Shown in pieces: positions 29,279 through 38,600 of a stretch of 64,000 nucleotides of DNA. Positions within the stretch are counted from its first letter, which is position 1. Each line of letters starts with the position of its first letter. Under the pieces are notes generated by a model. The model did no database searches and was not told where the DNA came from. It saw nothing but the letters and a program-made list of their open reading frames with translations. The position numbers were made by a program, and so were the translations under genes. Source of the stretch: Rhizobium lusitanum (GTDB taxonomy: Bacteria > Pseudomonadota > Alphaproteobacteria > Rhizobiales > Rhizobiaceae); assembly GCF_014189535.1 (NCBI RefSeq), contig NZ_CP050305.1, forward strand, positions 62,001 through 126,000, written 5' to 3'.

Positions 29279-29677
29279 TCACTTGGCGTTGGTTTTAAGC
29301 CACTCGGTCATATCCGCAATTTCTCTGGTCTGCGCGTCGATAACCTTCCGCGCCATGTCCTTGGTCCAGGCATTCTTACCGTTTTTTAGCTCTACTTTGC
29401 TCATGTCGATGGCGCCCATGTGGTGAGCGATCATGCCGCAGACGAAGGCCACGTCGGGGTCCTTGTGCATCATGTCCTTATCCATCTGCATCATTCCGGT
29501 CATTCCAGCCTTCTGATGCTCTTCGGTCATCATGCCGGTCATCATCCTGGAATGGTCGGCGCTCATATCCACCTTCACGTCGCTTTTGCAAACCTCCGGA
29601 AAACTGCTGTCCTCGGCGTTAGCGATCGGGGCGGCGAACAGCAGGATGGCGCTTGCGAGCAGGAGAGACTGTTTCAT
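29279..29677 (-). CDS. DUF305 family exported protein
   Basis: A 132-residue protein with a signal peptide (MKQSLLLASAILLFAAPIANA) and a His/Met-rich mature part: 'MMTGMMTEEHQKAGMTGMMQ' and 'GMIAHHMGAIDMSK'. DUF305 proteins are periplasmic, often encoded beside copper-resistance genes, and the Met/His content suggests copper binding. The start at 29677 is set by the signal peptide. It is divergent from copA, with a MerR-type promoter between them, so it may respond to the same metal. Confidence 0.85.
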   Translation of the reverse strand: MKQSLLLASAILLFAAPIANAEDSSFPEVCKSDVKVDMSADHSRMMTGMMTEEHQKAGMTGMMQMDKDMMHKDPDVAFVCGMIAHHMGAIDMSKVELKNGKNAWTKDMARKVIDAQTREIADMTEWLKTNAK

Positions 29678-29824
29678 GGATTTACCTTTCAAGCTGGAAC
29701 AAACCTCTTCATGAGGGAGGTATTTGCAGCGTGCTCCTTCCAGCGAGGGGAAGGTCAAGGGAAATCGGTCCCATTGCTACATTTTCGTCCAACGCCACAG
29801 CATGTTCACTTTTGAAGAAACCGC

Positions 29825-29855
29825 TTGACCTTCCAGTTACTGGAACCGGTACTCT
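29825..29855 (+). promoter_or_regulatory. MerR/CueR-type promoter of copA
   Basis: -35 TTGACC (29825-29830) and -10 TACTCT (29850-29855) are separated by 19 bases rather than 17, and the spacer holds the dyad CCTTCCAGTTACTGGAACC. This over-long spacer with a central dyad is the hallmark of MerR-family promoters, which need a metal-bound activator to untwist the DNA. The matching regulator gene lies at 32388. Confidence 0.85.
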
Positions 29856-29882
29856 TTTGGATCGACATGAAAGGTATTGCCA

Positions 29883-32369
29883 ATGGCTACCCACGATCAC
29901 AAACACAGCACAAGAGAGTCCAGTCCTGCTGCCAATACTCAAGCAGCAGATGCGGTGGTTCGCGACCCGGTCTGCGGCATGACCGTGGATCCGAAAGCAG
30001 CCGGGCCAGTTGTCGAGCACGGTGGCCAAACCTATCATTTTTGCGGCGCGTCTTGCCATGACAAGTTTGTTAAGGCCCCGCAGGACTACCTGACAGCGAT
30101 TGATCCGGTCTGTGGCATGAGCGTTGACCGCGCTACCTCGACCCACTTCACTCGTCACGAGAGCAAGGGCTTTTACTTCTGTTCAGATGTCTGCCAAGTC
30201 AAATTCGACGCAGAACCGACCAAATATCTCGGCGATAGGCCAGTTGCCGAACCCATGAAACCCGGCACCCAGTACACCTGCCCGATGCACCCGCAGATCA
30301 TTCGCGACAAGCCGGGTTCATGCCCGATCTGTGGGATGGCCCTTGAGCCTATGGGCGCGCCTACTGGAGATGAGGGCCCAAGCCCAGAGCTGGTGGATTT
30401 TACCCGGCGGCTGTGGATCAGCGCCATACTAACCGTGCCCTTGCTTATCATCACAATGGGGCCGATGATCGGGCTGCCTTTCCGGGAATGGATCGGCGAA
30501 CCGCTAGCCACCTGGCTCGAACTGGCTCTGGCCACCCCGGTGGTGCTCTGGGCAGCTACTCCGTTCTTCCATCGCGGCTACGAGTCGGTTATCAACCGCT
30601 CGCCCAACATGTGGACGCTGGTCTCACTCGGCGTCGGCGCAGCTTATGGGTACAGCCTGGTCGCGACCCTATTCCCCGGCATTTTCCCCCATACGTTCCG
30701 TGACCACGGCGGAAGTGTCCCGGTGTATTTCGAGGCTGCTGCCGTCATCGTCGCCCTGATTTTCCTCGGGCAGGTGCTTGAGCTCCGGGCACGCGAGCGC
30801 ACCGGCTCGGCAATACGTGCATTGCTCGATCTTGCTCCCAAAACAGCGAGGCGCATCGGTAAGGACGGGTCCGAGCAAGACATCCCGCTCGACCAGGTGC
30901 TGGCCGAAGACCTGCTGCGTGTCCGCCCGGGCGACAGCATTCCGGTCGATGGCATCGTCACCGAGGGCCGATCTTCCGTCGATGAATCCATGATAACCGG
31001 CGAACCCTTGCCGGTGGAGGTGACTGAGGGTGCCAAGGTGACTGGAGGCACCGTCAACAGGAATGGTACTTTCATTATGCGGGCTGAACGTATTGGTGCC
31101 GACACCATGCTCTCGAAGATTGTGGAGATGGTCGCCAAGGCCCAACGCTCTCGCGCCCCCATCCAGGGCCTTGCGGATCGAGTGTCATTCTATTTTGTGC
31201 CAGCCGTGGTCCTGGTCGCACTTGCAGCCTTTGCCACGTGGGCGATCATAGGCCCGGACCCCAGTATGATCTATGCAATCGTTTCGGCGGTCTCGGTGCT
31301 GATCATCGCTTGCCCGTGTGCCCTTGGGCTTGCCACACCCATGTCGATCATGACGGCGACCGGGCGTGGCGCTCAGGCCGGCGTGTTGATCAAGGATGCC
31401 CAGGCGCTGGAACGGTTCGCCAAGGTCGATACTCTCATCGTCGACAAGACCGGGACCCTTACGGAAGGGCGGCCGAAGCTCACTGATATCCTGACCGCTG
31501 AAGGCACGACCGAGGCAGACCTGCTGGGGCTTGCCGCGAGTTTGGAACAGGGATCGGAGCATCCGCTGGCAGAAGCCATCGTTGAAGGAGCAAAGGAACG
31601 CGGGGCAACCCTCCTGGCGACCACCGAGTTTCAGGCGATCACCGGAAAAGGCGTGGCCGGATTGGTCGACGGCAGGCGCATCGCCCTGGGGAACCAGGCA
31701 ATGATGGTCGATCTGGAGGTCGACGTGAGAATACTTGCCAAGCAGGCGGACGCCCTGCGCACCGAAGGCAAGACAGCAATGTATGTCGCGATCGGTGGCA
31801 TTGTCGCAGTGGCCGATCCGATCAAGGCCACCACGAAGGAGGCTATTCTCGCCCTGCGCGAAAGCGGCTTGCGGATCATCATGGCGACCGGCGACAACGA
31901 ACTGACCGCAAAGGCGGTTGCCTCCAAGCTCGGAATCGATGAAGTCCGCGCTGGCGTTCTGCCGGAAGACAAGAAAGCACTCATCGACCAGTTGCACGCC
32001 GGCGGAGCCAAGGTCGCCATGGCGGGGGACGGTGTGAACGACGCGCCTGCCCTTGCAGCGGCCGAGGTCGGTATCGCCATGGGCACAGGTGCTGACGTCG
32101 CGGTGGAGAGTGCCGGTATCACGCTGGTGAAAGGCGATCTGAATGGCATCGTCAGGGCCAGGACCCTGGCTCAGGCGACAATTCGGAACATCAAGCAAAA
32201 CCTGTTTTTTGCGTTCATCTACAACGTACTTGGTGTGCCGATTGCTGCCGGGGTCCTTTACCCTGTTTTCGGAACACTGCTGTCGCCGATGATCGCAGCG
32301 GCCGCCATGAGCCTATCCTCGGTGTCCGTTATTGGAAACGCGCTCCGGCTGCGCGGTCTGAAACTGTAA
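29883..32369 (+). CDS. copA: Copper-exporting P1B-type ATPase
   Basis: An 828-residue inner-membrane copper pump. The N-terminus carries two YHS metal-binding domains ('[14 protein letters not shown]' and 'DPVCGMSVD') and a heavy-metal-binding '[20 protein letters not shown]' segment instead of classic CxxC domains. The CPC transport motif ('[13 protein letters not shown]'), phosphorylation site '[10 protein letters not shown]' and hinge '[10 protein letters not shown]' are intact. I chose ATG 29883, which follows AAAGG at a good distance; a TTG two codons upstream is possible. It is transcribed from a CueR-type promoter together with the regulator downstream. Silver could also be a substrate. 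Confidence 0.95.
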   Translation: MATHDHKHSTRESSPAANTQAADAVVRDPVCGMTVDPKAAGPVVEHGGQTYHFCGASCHDKFVKAPQDYLTAIDPVCGMSVDRATSTHFTRHESKGFYFCSDVCQVKFDAEPTKYLGDRPVAEPMKPGTQYTCPMHPQIIRDKPGSCPICGMALEPMGAPTGDEGPSPELVDFTRRLWISAILTVPLLIITMGPMIGLPFREWIGEPLATWLELALATPVVLWAATPFFHRGYESVINRSPNMWTLVSLGVGAAYGYSLVATLFPGIFPHTFRDHGGSVPVYFEAAAVIVALIFLGQVLELRARERTGSAIRALLDLAPKTARRIGKDGSEQDIPLDQVLAEDLLRVRPGDSIPVDGIVTEGRSSVDESMITGEPLPVEVTEGAKVTGGTVNRNGTFIMRAERIGADTMLSKIVEMVAKAQRSRAPIQGLADRVSFYFVPAVVLVALAAFATWAIIGPDPSMIYAIVSAVSVLIIACPCALGLATPMSIMTATGRGAQAGVLIKDAQALERFAKVDTLIVDKTGTLTEGRPKLTDILTAEGTTEADLLGLAASLEQGSEHPLAEAIVEGAKERGATLLATTEFQAITGKGVAGLVDGRRIALGNQAMMVDLEVDVRILAKQADALRTEGKTAMYVAIGGIVAVADPIKATTKEAILALRESGLRIIMATGDNELTAKAVASKLGIDEVRAGVLPEDKKALIDQLHAGGAKVAMAGDGVNDAPALAAAEVGIAMGTGADVAVESAGITLVKGDLNGIVRARTLAQATIRNIKQNLFFAFIYNVLGVPIAAGVLYPVFGTLLSPMIAAAAMSLSSVSVIGNALRLRGLKL

Positions 32370-32387
32370 GCTCAAGGAGGTTTTTCC

Positions 32388-32792
32388 GTGAATATAGGTG
32401 ATGCGTCGTTACGATCGGGCCTGCCGGCCAAGACCATTCGCTACTACGAGGATATCGGACTTTTGAAGCCTGGACGGGCGGAAAACGGCTACCGTGACTA
32501 CTCCGTCAAGGACCTCCACGGGCTGCGATTTTTGCAGCGTGGCCGCAATCTTGGGTTTTCGGTAGACGAGTGCCGGCAACTGCTGTCACTCTACAATGAC
32601 GAGGCCCGTGAAAGTGCGGAAGTCAAGGCGATTGCACAGGCCAAGTTGGTGGAGATCGACCGGAAGATTGCCGAGCTGGTTGGATTGCGCAGTGCGTTGC
32701 ACCACCTTGTAGCAAACTGCCATGGCGACGAGCGGCCGGATTGCCCGATTATCGACCAACTTGCAGGAGAACTAGGCGTGCAATCGAGCTGA
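32388..32792 (+). CDS. cueR: MerR-family copper-responsive regulator
   Basis: A 134-residue CueR-type activator starting at GTG. The N-terminal winged helix-turn-helix ('NIGDASLRSGLPAKTIRYYE') is followed by the long dimerisation helix and a C-terminal metal loop 'CHGDERPDCPI', the two cysteines that bind monovalent copper. It lies 18 bases after copA, so it is made from the same transcript, giving self-reinforcing control. The target is the 19-base-spacer promoter at 29825. Confidence 0.9.
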   Translation: MNIGDASLRSGLPAKTIRYYEDIGLLKPGRAENGYRDYSVKDLHGLRFLQRGRNLGFSVDECRQLLSLYNDEARESAEVKAIAQAKLVEIDRKIAELVGLRSALHHLVANCHGDERPDCPIIDQLAGELGVQSS

Positions 32793-32817
32793 GCACCGTA
32801 AAGAAACGACGTGTCAG

Positions 32818-33121
32818 GTGGACAAAACGCCGACGGCGAAGCGGGAGCAGTTTATTGATGAATTGCGGTCAACGCCGGAAGGCAAGGCCGCGCTCGAGGA
32901 AGCCAAACAGGTTGCCAAGGCGCTCGAGGATCGGTTCGGTCATTCGGATCCTCGCAGTTTCGCCGAGGAGCTCGAGCAGCGTCCGGAACTGGCGAGATCG
33001 GGCCGAGCAGATCAAAACCGTCGCCCGCATGGTGGAGCGCACCCGTATGGCCGAGTTGAGTCGTGACCACACGCTGAAACAGCAGCTTTCCCGCTCGCAG
33101 GGGCTTGGGTTAGGCAGATAG
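32818..33121 (+). pseudogene. C-terminal remnant of a larger protein, frameshifted
   Basis: One frame gives 'MDKTPTAKREQFIDELRSTP' and 'GHSDPRSFAEELEQRPELAR', and the next frame continues 'AEQIKTVARMVERTRMAELS' to 'LGLGR' at 33121. A single indel near 32995 joins them. This charged helical tail resembles the end of large plasmid-transfer proteins (possibly a TraA-type relaxase), but I cannot confirm that. It is a stub left beside the copper cassette. Confidence 0.4.
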
Positions 33122-33183
33122 GAGAGAGATCATGAGCATAGCAGACGGCGCCATGCATCGAGGCCGATCTGCCATGTCAGAAT

Positions 33184-33225
33184 TGTTGATAACTATTATC
33201 GGGTCATGATATAAGAGCGCAACGG
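33184..33225 (+). promoter_or_regulatory. Likely parDE promoter/operator
   Basis: The stretch before parD contains an inverted repeat GATAA-CTA-TTATC (33188-33200) overlapping likely promoter elements, with an AT-rich TGATATAA near 33208-33215. ParD antitoxins normally repress their own promoter by binding such short dyads. Exact boxes are uncertain. Confidence 0.45.
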
Positions 33226-33236
33226 GAAGGTACGAC

Positions 33237-33500
33237 ATGGCAAGCAGCGCAGACCTTGGAAAACGTCTCGAAAATTACGTATCTGACCTTATCAGGGTCG
33301 GGCGCTATAATTCGCGCAGCGAAGTTCTGCGCGAAGGGGTGAGGCTGGTCGAAGAGCGCGAAAAGCGCCTTGCCGTCCTGGATGCCGCAATCGAGCGCAG
33401 CCTTGCTGACGCTGATGCCGGACGTATCAAGCCAATCTCCGAGGTTGCAAGCCGCCTTGCCGCCAAATACGAGCGCATGGCAGAAGATGCCGGCAAGTGA
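33237..33500 (+). CDS. parD: Type II antitoxin, ParD family
   Basis: An 87-residue antitoxin with an N-terminal ribbon-helix-helix DNA-binding fold ('LGKRLENYVSDLIRVGRYNS' followed by 'SEVLREGVRLVEERE') and a flexible C-terminal segment that wraps the toxin. Its stop overlaps the toxin start, which is typical of these pairs. It neutralises ParE and represses the operon. On a plasmid this would aid maintenance. Confidence 0.9.
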   Translation: MASSADLGKRLENYVSDLIRVGRYNSRSEVLREGVRLVEEREKRLAVLDAAIERSLADADAGRIKPISEVASRLAAKYERMAEDAGK

Positions 33501-33802
33501 GGATTGTTTTCTCGGCCGAAGCGGAATCCGACCTTGAGCGGATTGGTGACTATATTGCCGCCGACAACCCTCTGAGAGCGCTGAGCTTCGTCAGGGAGCT
33601 GATCGCACGGTGCGAGCGGCTAAGTGACATGCCGCGCGCCTATCCTCTTGTTCCGCGCTATGAGCATGCGGACGTGCGCCGCCTCCCTCATGGGAACTAT
33701 CTCATTTTCTATCGGGTCGATGAGAACCAGGTCGTGATCCTGCATGTCCTTAACGGTGCCCAGGACTATGAAGCCCTCTTGTTCCCAGGTGACGAGAGCT
33801 AA
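33497..33802 (+). CDS. parE: Type II toxin, RelE/ParE family
   Basis: A 101-residue ParE-type toxin starting with GTG inside the antitoxin stop region. 'VFSAEAESDLERIGDYIAAD' and 'RRLPHGNYLIFYRVDENQVV' are family motifs. ParE proteins target DNA gyrase, whereas RelE relatives cleave mRNA; the antitoxin partner points to ParE. Both genes look intact, so the pair may be active. Confidence 0.9.
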   Translation: MRIVFSAEAESDLERIGDYIAADNPLRALSFVRELIARCERLSDMPRAYPLVPRYEHADVRRLPHGNYLIFYRVDENQVVILHVLNGAQDYEALLFPGDES

Positions 33803-33833
33803 GTGTGGTGGGTTTGCTCGAGGTTGAAGCACG

Positions 33834-34358
33834 ATGAAATCACCATGGAAATTTCTTGTTCAATTGACGTCGCGGGGACGACCGGCAGAAGCGCGCGAGG
33901 GTTCGATTGAGCGTGATGCCGAAACCACCGTAATTGAAAGCGAAGCCGAACAAACGTCGGTACTTCCGTTAGGCTTGACGACAGCAGTCGATAGACCTGA
34001 CTACGATGACACCCCACCTGTCGATCTCGTGGCGACGACGCGCGATGAGGTTCGCCTGTCGAGTGCTGACGTGCATGCGTTGGTGCGGGAAAAGGCGACA
34101 GGCAAAAAGTCTCCACGCATACCGCAGACGAAGCGGCCAGCACGCGCGAGGAAAGCACGCGCCCATGCGGATGCGGCGAGCACCGTGACCGCGCGTCAGG
34201 ATCAAAGTGCGCAATCCCCGTCGCCCCGGGAAATCTTCTTCGAAGAGACGGTCAGTCTTGATGAAGAAATCAAGCAACTGAGAAGCCAATTGGCGCAAAA
34301 GCTGCGCCTGCAGAATAGTCAGCTTAAGAAGATGCTTGAGCGATTTGGGGGATCGTGA
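33834..34358 (+). CDS. SyrB-like protein 1
   Basis: A 174-residue hydrophilic protein with an N-terminal variable part, a basic low-complexity middle ('RIPQTKRPARARKARAH') and a C-terminal leucine-rich helix 'QLAQKLRLQNSQLKKMLERF'. The tail is shared with the proteins at 34740 and 35491. It resembles SyrB-type regulators from rhizobia, in which SyrB represses the symbiotic regulator syrM. This one lacks a clear DNA-binding domain, so it may act through coiled-coil pairing with its neighbours. The start follows a GAGG site. Confidence 0.65.
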   Translation: MKSPWKFLVQLTSRGRPAEAREGSIERDAETTVIESEAEQTSVLPLGLTTAVDRPDYDDTPPVDLVATTRDEVRLSSADVHALVREKATGKKSPRIPQTKRPARARKARAHADAASTVTARQDQSAQSPSPREIFFEETVSLDEEIKQLRSQLAQKLRLQNSQLKKMLERFGGS

Positions 34359-34739
34359 GCTTGCCTCACAAATCACGATCCAATCCAACTCATCGCCGAC
34401 CCCTCTCACCTCGCCTCAGCGAAGGTGAAATCTAGCGCTACACTTCTCACCCATTCCGCCGAGGGCTTGAAAGCGCCCAAGAAGGTCTAGGGACCCATTC
34501 ACAGAATGGTTGAGACACAAGCAAAAAATGCGTTAAGAGCGGAATCCACAATCCCAAGCCTCCCAGAATTCGTTACTTCATGTAAGATTTCGACTAATTC
34601 AATCCAAGCGTGTGAATAGTGAGGCGATCTTGTTCCAATCCAAGCTTCATGCTAACGCCACGCCAAGCTCAAGCCGCCGTTAAAGTGGGGCGCCGACGGT
34701 TTGTGTTGACACTATAGTTTACCCAACAGAAAATAGGCG
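34359..34739. other. Intergenic, SyrB-like region
   Basis: No gene is supported. A good -35 TTGACA lies at 34706-34711, just before the second SyrB-like gene, though a clear -10 is not obvious. Confidence 0.4.
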
Positions 34740-35231
34740 ATGAGCGCGGGGAAAATACTAATGGTTGACGAGAGTAACACAGGACTGGTTGCTGCGGTTG
34801 TGGGCACGGAAACCGAGGTGAAGACACCAGCGGCGAAGAAGCCGCGGTCGCCACGGCGCCAGAAGACCACCGCTGAATCGGTTCGGTCGGTCGCAAAGGC
34901 TATAGCAGCAAAGGTGCCGACCGCTAAATCCAGCAGGTCTAGCGAGCAGGAACGAGCAGAGAAGCTCAAACTGATTGAAACGCAAGTCGCCGAAGGCACA
35001 AGCTCGCTCAAGGACGCCATCAAGAGCGCCAGCATATCGGAGCAGACTTACTACAATTGGAAACGGGCCTTAAGGCCCGCTGATCAAAGGCAAGAGAAAC
35101 CCGCCCCGGCCGGCGATGAGTTCGCAGATCTCGTGCAACTCGAACAGGAGAACCAGAGGCTTCGCAAGATTCTGGCGGAAAAGCTGCGTGCGGAAAATGC
35201 CGAACTGCGCAAGAGGCTTGGGCTGGATTAA
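34740..35231 (+). CDS. SyrB-like regulator 2
   Basis: A 163-residue protein closest of the three to classical SyrB. A basic Ala/Lys/Pro-rich N-terminal half is followed by a transposase-type helix-turn-helix ('SSLKDAIKSASISEQTYYNW') and a C-terminal coiled coil ('LRKILAEKLRAENAELRKRL'). The HTH resembles the IS3 OrfA type. A DNA-binding role is likely, and heterodimerisation with the related proteins on either side is plausible. The start could be ATG 34740 or ATG 34761; ribosome sites do not decide. Confidence 0.75.
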   Translation: MSAGKILMVDESNTGLVAAVVGTETEVKTPAAKKPRSPRRQKTTAESVRSVAKAIAAKVPTAKSSRSSEQERAEKLKLIETQVAEGTSSLKDAIKSASISEQTYYNWKRALRPADQRQEKPAPAGDEFADLVQLEQENQRLRKILAEKLRAENAELRKRLGLD

Positions 35232-35490
35232 TCCAGGATTGGGACTGCGTGGGCGGGCAGTTTCTCCGTTACCCATCCCCTTGCGTGACGCCGGAAGTTC
35301 CGGCTCTGCGTCCGATGGATTGCTTATGAAAAGCAAGTCAGCGACGGGCCTATCGGCGCAAGGGACAAATTGCCGCCTAGCGCGGCAGCCGGTTGAAGCG
35401 CGCGGGGAGGAACTGTATTGGTCCACGATCAGAATATAGCGGCGCCGATCGGCGCTGGGTTTTTCATCGGTTGCTTAAGGTAAAGAATAT

Positions 35491-36099
35491 ATGAGAACGC
35501 CGCAACGAAGCTTCGTTGTTGAATTCAAGTCGGGGCGACGACAGCCAAAGGCCGGAACGAACTCGATTTGGGGAGACACGGACCTCAAAGCCGTGGCGCG
35601 CGAAGTCGAAGATGACACATCGCATCTGTTCAAATCGAACGAGGCACCCGGCACGCATGCTGCAGGTGGAGACGTTCTGCCTGATGTGATCAATGTGGGT
35701 TCTGCCAGCGAACACGCGGGCGATCTCGATGTTGCGCGGGCAGAAATACCATCGGTCAATGGCGCACAGGTTGACGTGCTAGAGCCGCACGAAGGCGATC
35801 GCCTGGACGTCGAAGCTGTTGCGCAAGTGCAGGAGAGCCAGCCATCGTTGCGGCCTCGAGCAACATCAGAAGACGTTGCTCCAAAGCGCGCCAAGCGTGG
35901 GCCCGTGACAGCGCATGTTTCCGTAGGTGCGCACGCGGATCAAAACACGCAATCTAAGACAGCCATGGCCCCGATTTCCTTCGGCGAAGTGGCTGCCCTT
36001 GATACGGAAAACAAGCGGCTCAAGAGGCTTCTGGCTAAGCAACTTCATGCGCAGAACCAGCAGCTCAAGAAGATGCTTGAGCGGTTCGACATCATATAG
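35491..36099 (+). CDS. SyrB-like protein 3
   Basis: A 202-residue acidic protein that ends in 'LKRLLAKQLHAQNQQLKKML', nearly the same coiled coil as SyrB-like protein 1. The DNA is also alike there ('cagctcaagaagatgcttga' at 36060 against a one-base variant near 34320). The N-terminal 150 residues are low-complexity and I recognise no domain. It completes a tandem set of three; duplication and divergence from one ancestor is likely. Confidence 0.62.
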   Translation: MRTPQRSFVVEFKSGRRQPKAGTNSIWGDTDLKAVAREVEDDTSHLFKSNEAPGTHAAGGDVLPDVINVGSASEHAGDLDVARAEIPSVNGAQVDVLEPHEGDRLDVEAVAQVQESQPSLRPRATSEDVAPKRAKRGPVTAHVSVGAHADQNTQSKTAMAPISFGEVAALDTENKRLKRLLAKQLHAQNQQLKKMLERFDII

Positions 36100-36458
36100 G
36101 AGATCGCGGCGGCGGGGCAGTCTGAAAATCTGCCCATACAGGCAAAAGGCGTTTCGTTACCGAAGATACAATTTAAGAGTGTATTTCTCGCGTAAGTTTA
36201 ATTATGGAACTTGTGCTACTCGGTAGCAGGCCATCCAAGACTCTAACTTATCCAACGGCGGTCTTGCGCTTATCGTCTATCGCGGCAAGTTACTTCAATG
36301 CGCTGACGCCGACGATGATGGCAGCATAATCGAGGCGGAAATCCATTTAGCGAAACGCCCGTAAATATTGAGACAAACCGAGCCACCTCTGACTTGCCGC
36401 GCCCAGCGGCGACGATTGGCCGGCAGGTGGTATAATTAAGACAGAAAGTGATCGCTGA
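36100..36458. other. Intergenic
   Basis: No gene is supported in these 359 bases, which are more AT-rich than the flanking cassettes. Confidence 0.4.
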
Positions 36459-37142
36459 TTAGGAGAGAACCGCAGGAGGCAACAGGATGTTGTTTCGTTC
36501 GTTATCAAGGATCCTATCCCACACCCGATCATCGCCCTCCCACCGACGATAATTATTGTCACCCTGGATCGCAACCACGCTGACGCGTTGATCAAGCTTG
36601 GCGTTCGCGTTGACGATCATTGTAGTCGCCTCTTCGTACACGAAGAGCAGTCGGAATATCAGCTTGGGGAACAGATTAGCCAGAATTTTGGTGAGAACGT
36701 CGAGCTGGCTGAGATCAAAGGACTCAGGCTCCTTGTTATATGGCCACGCTATGGCAGGCATGGCATTGGCGCCATAACGGACGAATAGAACCGGTCCGGT
36801 CGCACTAGAAAGTGTTCTAATCATTTTCTCATGTTTATAGTGCATTTTGGAAGCCATGTTGCGCATCGCTTCCATCGAAAAAAGGATCTCCTTAGCATCA
36901 TTTTTGGGGAATTCATGCGCAAACAAGACGCCATACTTCAAACATTCAGCTGATTGAGCGTAGCGATTATCCTTAACAGACTTCCCTAAATCTGCAGTCC
37001 CATCTCGCAAAATGCCGAGGAGACTATGCCATGGTGTCACAAGGCCGTCGAAGCAGCTGATCGTCCGCTTCTGAAAGAACCTCGTAAGCTGATAATCAAC
37101 CTGGCACCACGCCCCCAAACTTATACCGTGCTCAAACTGCAT
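36459..37142 (-). CDS. DUF1796 putative cysteine-peptidase-like protein
   Basis: A 227-residue protein whose opening 'ISLGAWCQVDYQLTRFF' and 'FDGLVTPWHSLLGIL' match the pattern of DUF1796 (papain-like cysteine peptidase-related) proteins, which are often encoded in capsule or surface-glycan regions. The Cys in 'AWCQ' and a His in 'AHEFPK' are candidates for an active site. No signal peptide is seen, so it is likely cytoplasmic. Its job in this region is unknown. Confidence 0.65.
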   Translation of the reverse strand: MQFEHGISLGAWCQVDYQLTRFFQKRTISCFDGLVTPWHSLLGILRDGTADLGKSVKDNRYAQSAECLKYGVLFAHEFPKNDAKEILFSMEAMRNMASKMHYKHEKMIRTLSSATGPVLFVRYGANAMPAIAWPYNKEPESFDLSQLDVLTKILANLFPKLIFRLLFVYEEATTMIVNANAKLDQRVSVVAIQGDNNYRRWEGDDRVWDRILDNERNNILLPPAVLS

Positions 37143-37606
37143 CTCATATGTCCCTCATTAAATATTACGAAAATACAATATAGTGAGGGACGGTAGCAAG
37201 TAATAATTGTTGCATATCTGCAACGCTTCGTATCGATCTTTTCAGCATCCCGAAATCTCTTAGTTCAGCTTCACTCGAAACACTCAACGGTCGGCTCTTA
37301 AGCCATACTTCAAAAAGGATCATTTTTCAGGGGGTAGGCCACAGGGCCTTCAAGCTCAATACGCTTGCGCCACAACCCGAAGAAATCCAAGAGCGAATGG
37401 TCGGCGTCGTTGAAAATCTCATATGGCACTCATTCGTCAAGCGTCACGATCGAACAGGAATGCCCTTCTTATCTGTATCCGTCCTGTTGGAGCAATGACT
37501 GTGGCAAGGCCATCTTTCATCGCGCTGGGTCTGTGGAAATGGCGGAGAGTTTACTCCGCACGACCTGATCAACGCCGATCACTTTAACCGCGTATCCTCG
37601 ACATGG
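37143..37606. other. Intergenic
   Basis: No supported gene in this 464-base gap between two minus-strand genes. It is AT-rich on the left and contains scattered short frames without known domains. Confidence 0.4.
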
Positions 37607-38275
37607 TTACTTGGGCTGACTCTCGGGGGTCACCAGCATGGCTTTATTGATATAAGGCGTCTTTTCCAGAACCACGATAGAATCATAGAAGTGAATCGCA
37701 GACGTCGTGCGAGTGATATGGGTTTCGGGCACGATTTCATCTCCATACACAGTGGACTTGGCGTGCATCTCATCGACGAACCCTTTGCACCGGTTGATGA
37801 ATGAGTTCTCCGAGCGCAAACCGCCCCCGAGTTGAGGCCAGTAAGAGCCATTCAAATCTTCCGCCAGATAAATGCCGTCGCGGGCCATACGCGGATAAAG
37901 ATAGTCGAATGACATATTGATATCGCTGTTGTGATGGCTTCCGTCATCCAGAACAATATCGGGTGGGCCGAATTCGTCGAGGAGGCTCTGCAGAAATTGC
38001 CGGTCGCTCTGGCTACCGATCCTCACGTTGATTTGCTCTTCCTCATATGCTTTGCATTCCGGCCGAACATCAATCGACACGATGCGAGCCATTGGGCCGA
38101 AGTAATATTTCCACATTTGAGAGGAGCCACCGTGTCCCGTTCCGATCTCGAGGAAGGTGAGCGGCCGATTGATATATTGAGAAAAATGCCTCTCATAGAT
38201 CGGAAAATAGTGGGCGTACTTGATTATCTGCCGACCTGTATTGTTCAGAAAATACGTGTAGAGGTTCATGGCCAT
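37607..38275 (-). CDS. SAM-dependent methyltransferase (CmcI/TylF-like)
   Basis: A 222-residue class I methyltransferase. Motif I is 'FLEIGTGHGGSSQMWKYYFG', the ribose-binding acid is in 'IVSIDVRPECKAY', and 'DIVLDDGSHHNSD' carries the metal-binding pattern of CmcI/rhamnosyl O-methyltransferase relatives. It probably adds a methyl group to a sugar hydroxyl on a surface polysaccharide. It neighbours a second methyltransferase on the other strand and a DUF1796 gene. An ATG two codons in (38269) is an alternative start. Confidence 0.82.
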   Translation of the reverse strand: MAMNLYTYFLNNTGRQIIKYAHYFPIYERHFSQYINRPLTFLEIGTGHGGSSQMWKYYFGPMARIVSIDVRPECKAYEEEQINVRIGSQSDRQFLQSLLDEFGPPDIVLDDGSHHNSDINMSFDYLYPRMARDGIYLAEDLNGSYWPQLGGGLRSENSFINRCKGFVDEMHAKSTVYGDEIVPETHITRTTSAIHFYDSIVVLEKTPYINKAMLVTPESQPK

Positions 38276-38600
38276 CTTTCTGCGGGTACGTTGGTGACCG
38301 GAAAGTTGCGTTCATAAACTCCTACAATGTCAAAGCCCCCGTCAAGTATATTTTATTAGATATGCGAAAAATAAAATCCTGTCGCGACATCACCTTCATT
38401 AATCAAGTAATCCTCTGTATTTCGATAATATTATCAGGATGGCTGAAAACGTATAAACTAGGCGGTTTCTGGCTGGCGCAGCAATAGAACTATCGAGATA
38501 TTGCCTCTTGGTCATAGCGTTGATCATCGTGTGGATACGACGACCCATAATCCCCTGCCAAACCGAAATGGTTTGTGCAAATGGTGAGGAAGCTCGAATA
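38276..38600. other. Intergenic between divergent methyltransferases
   Basis: About 325 AT-rich bases that presumably hold the promoters of both divergent methyltransferase genes. No distinctive operator was recognised. Confidence 0.4.

Noticed and set aside
31185..32198. 337-codon minus-strand frame inside copA
   Set aside because: Antisense to catalytic CopA motifs.
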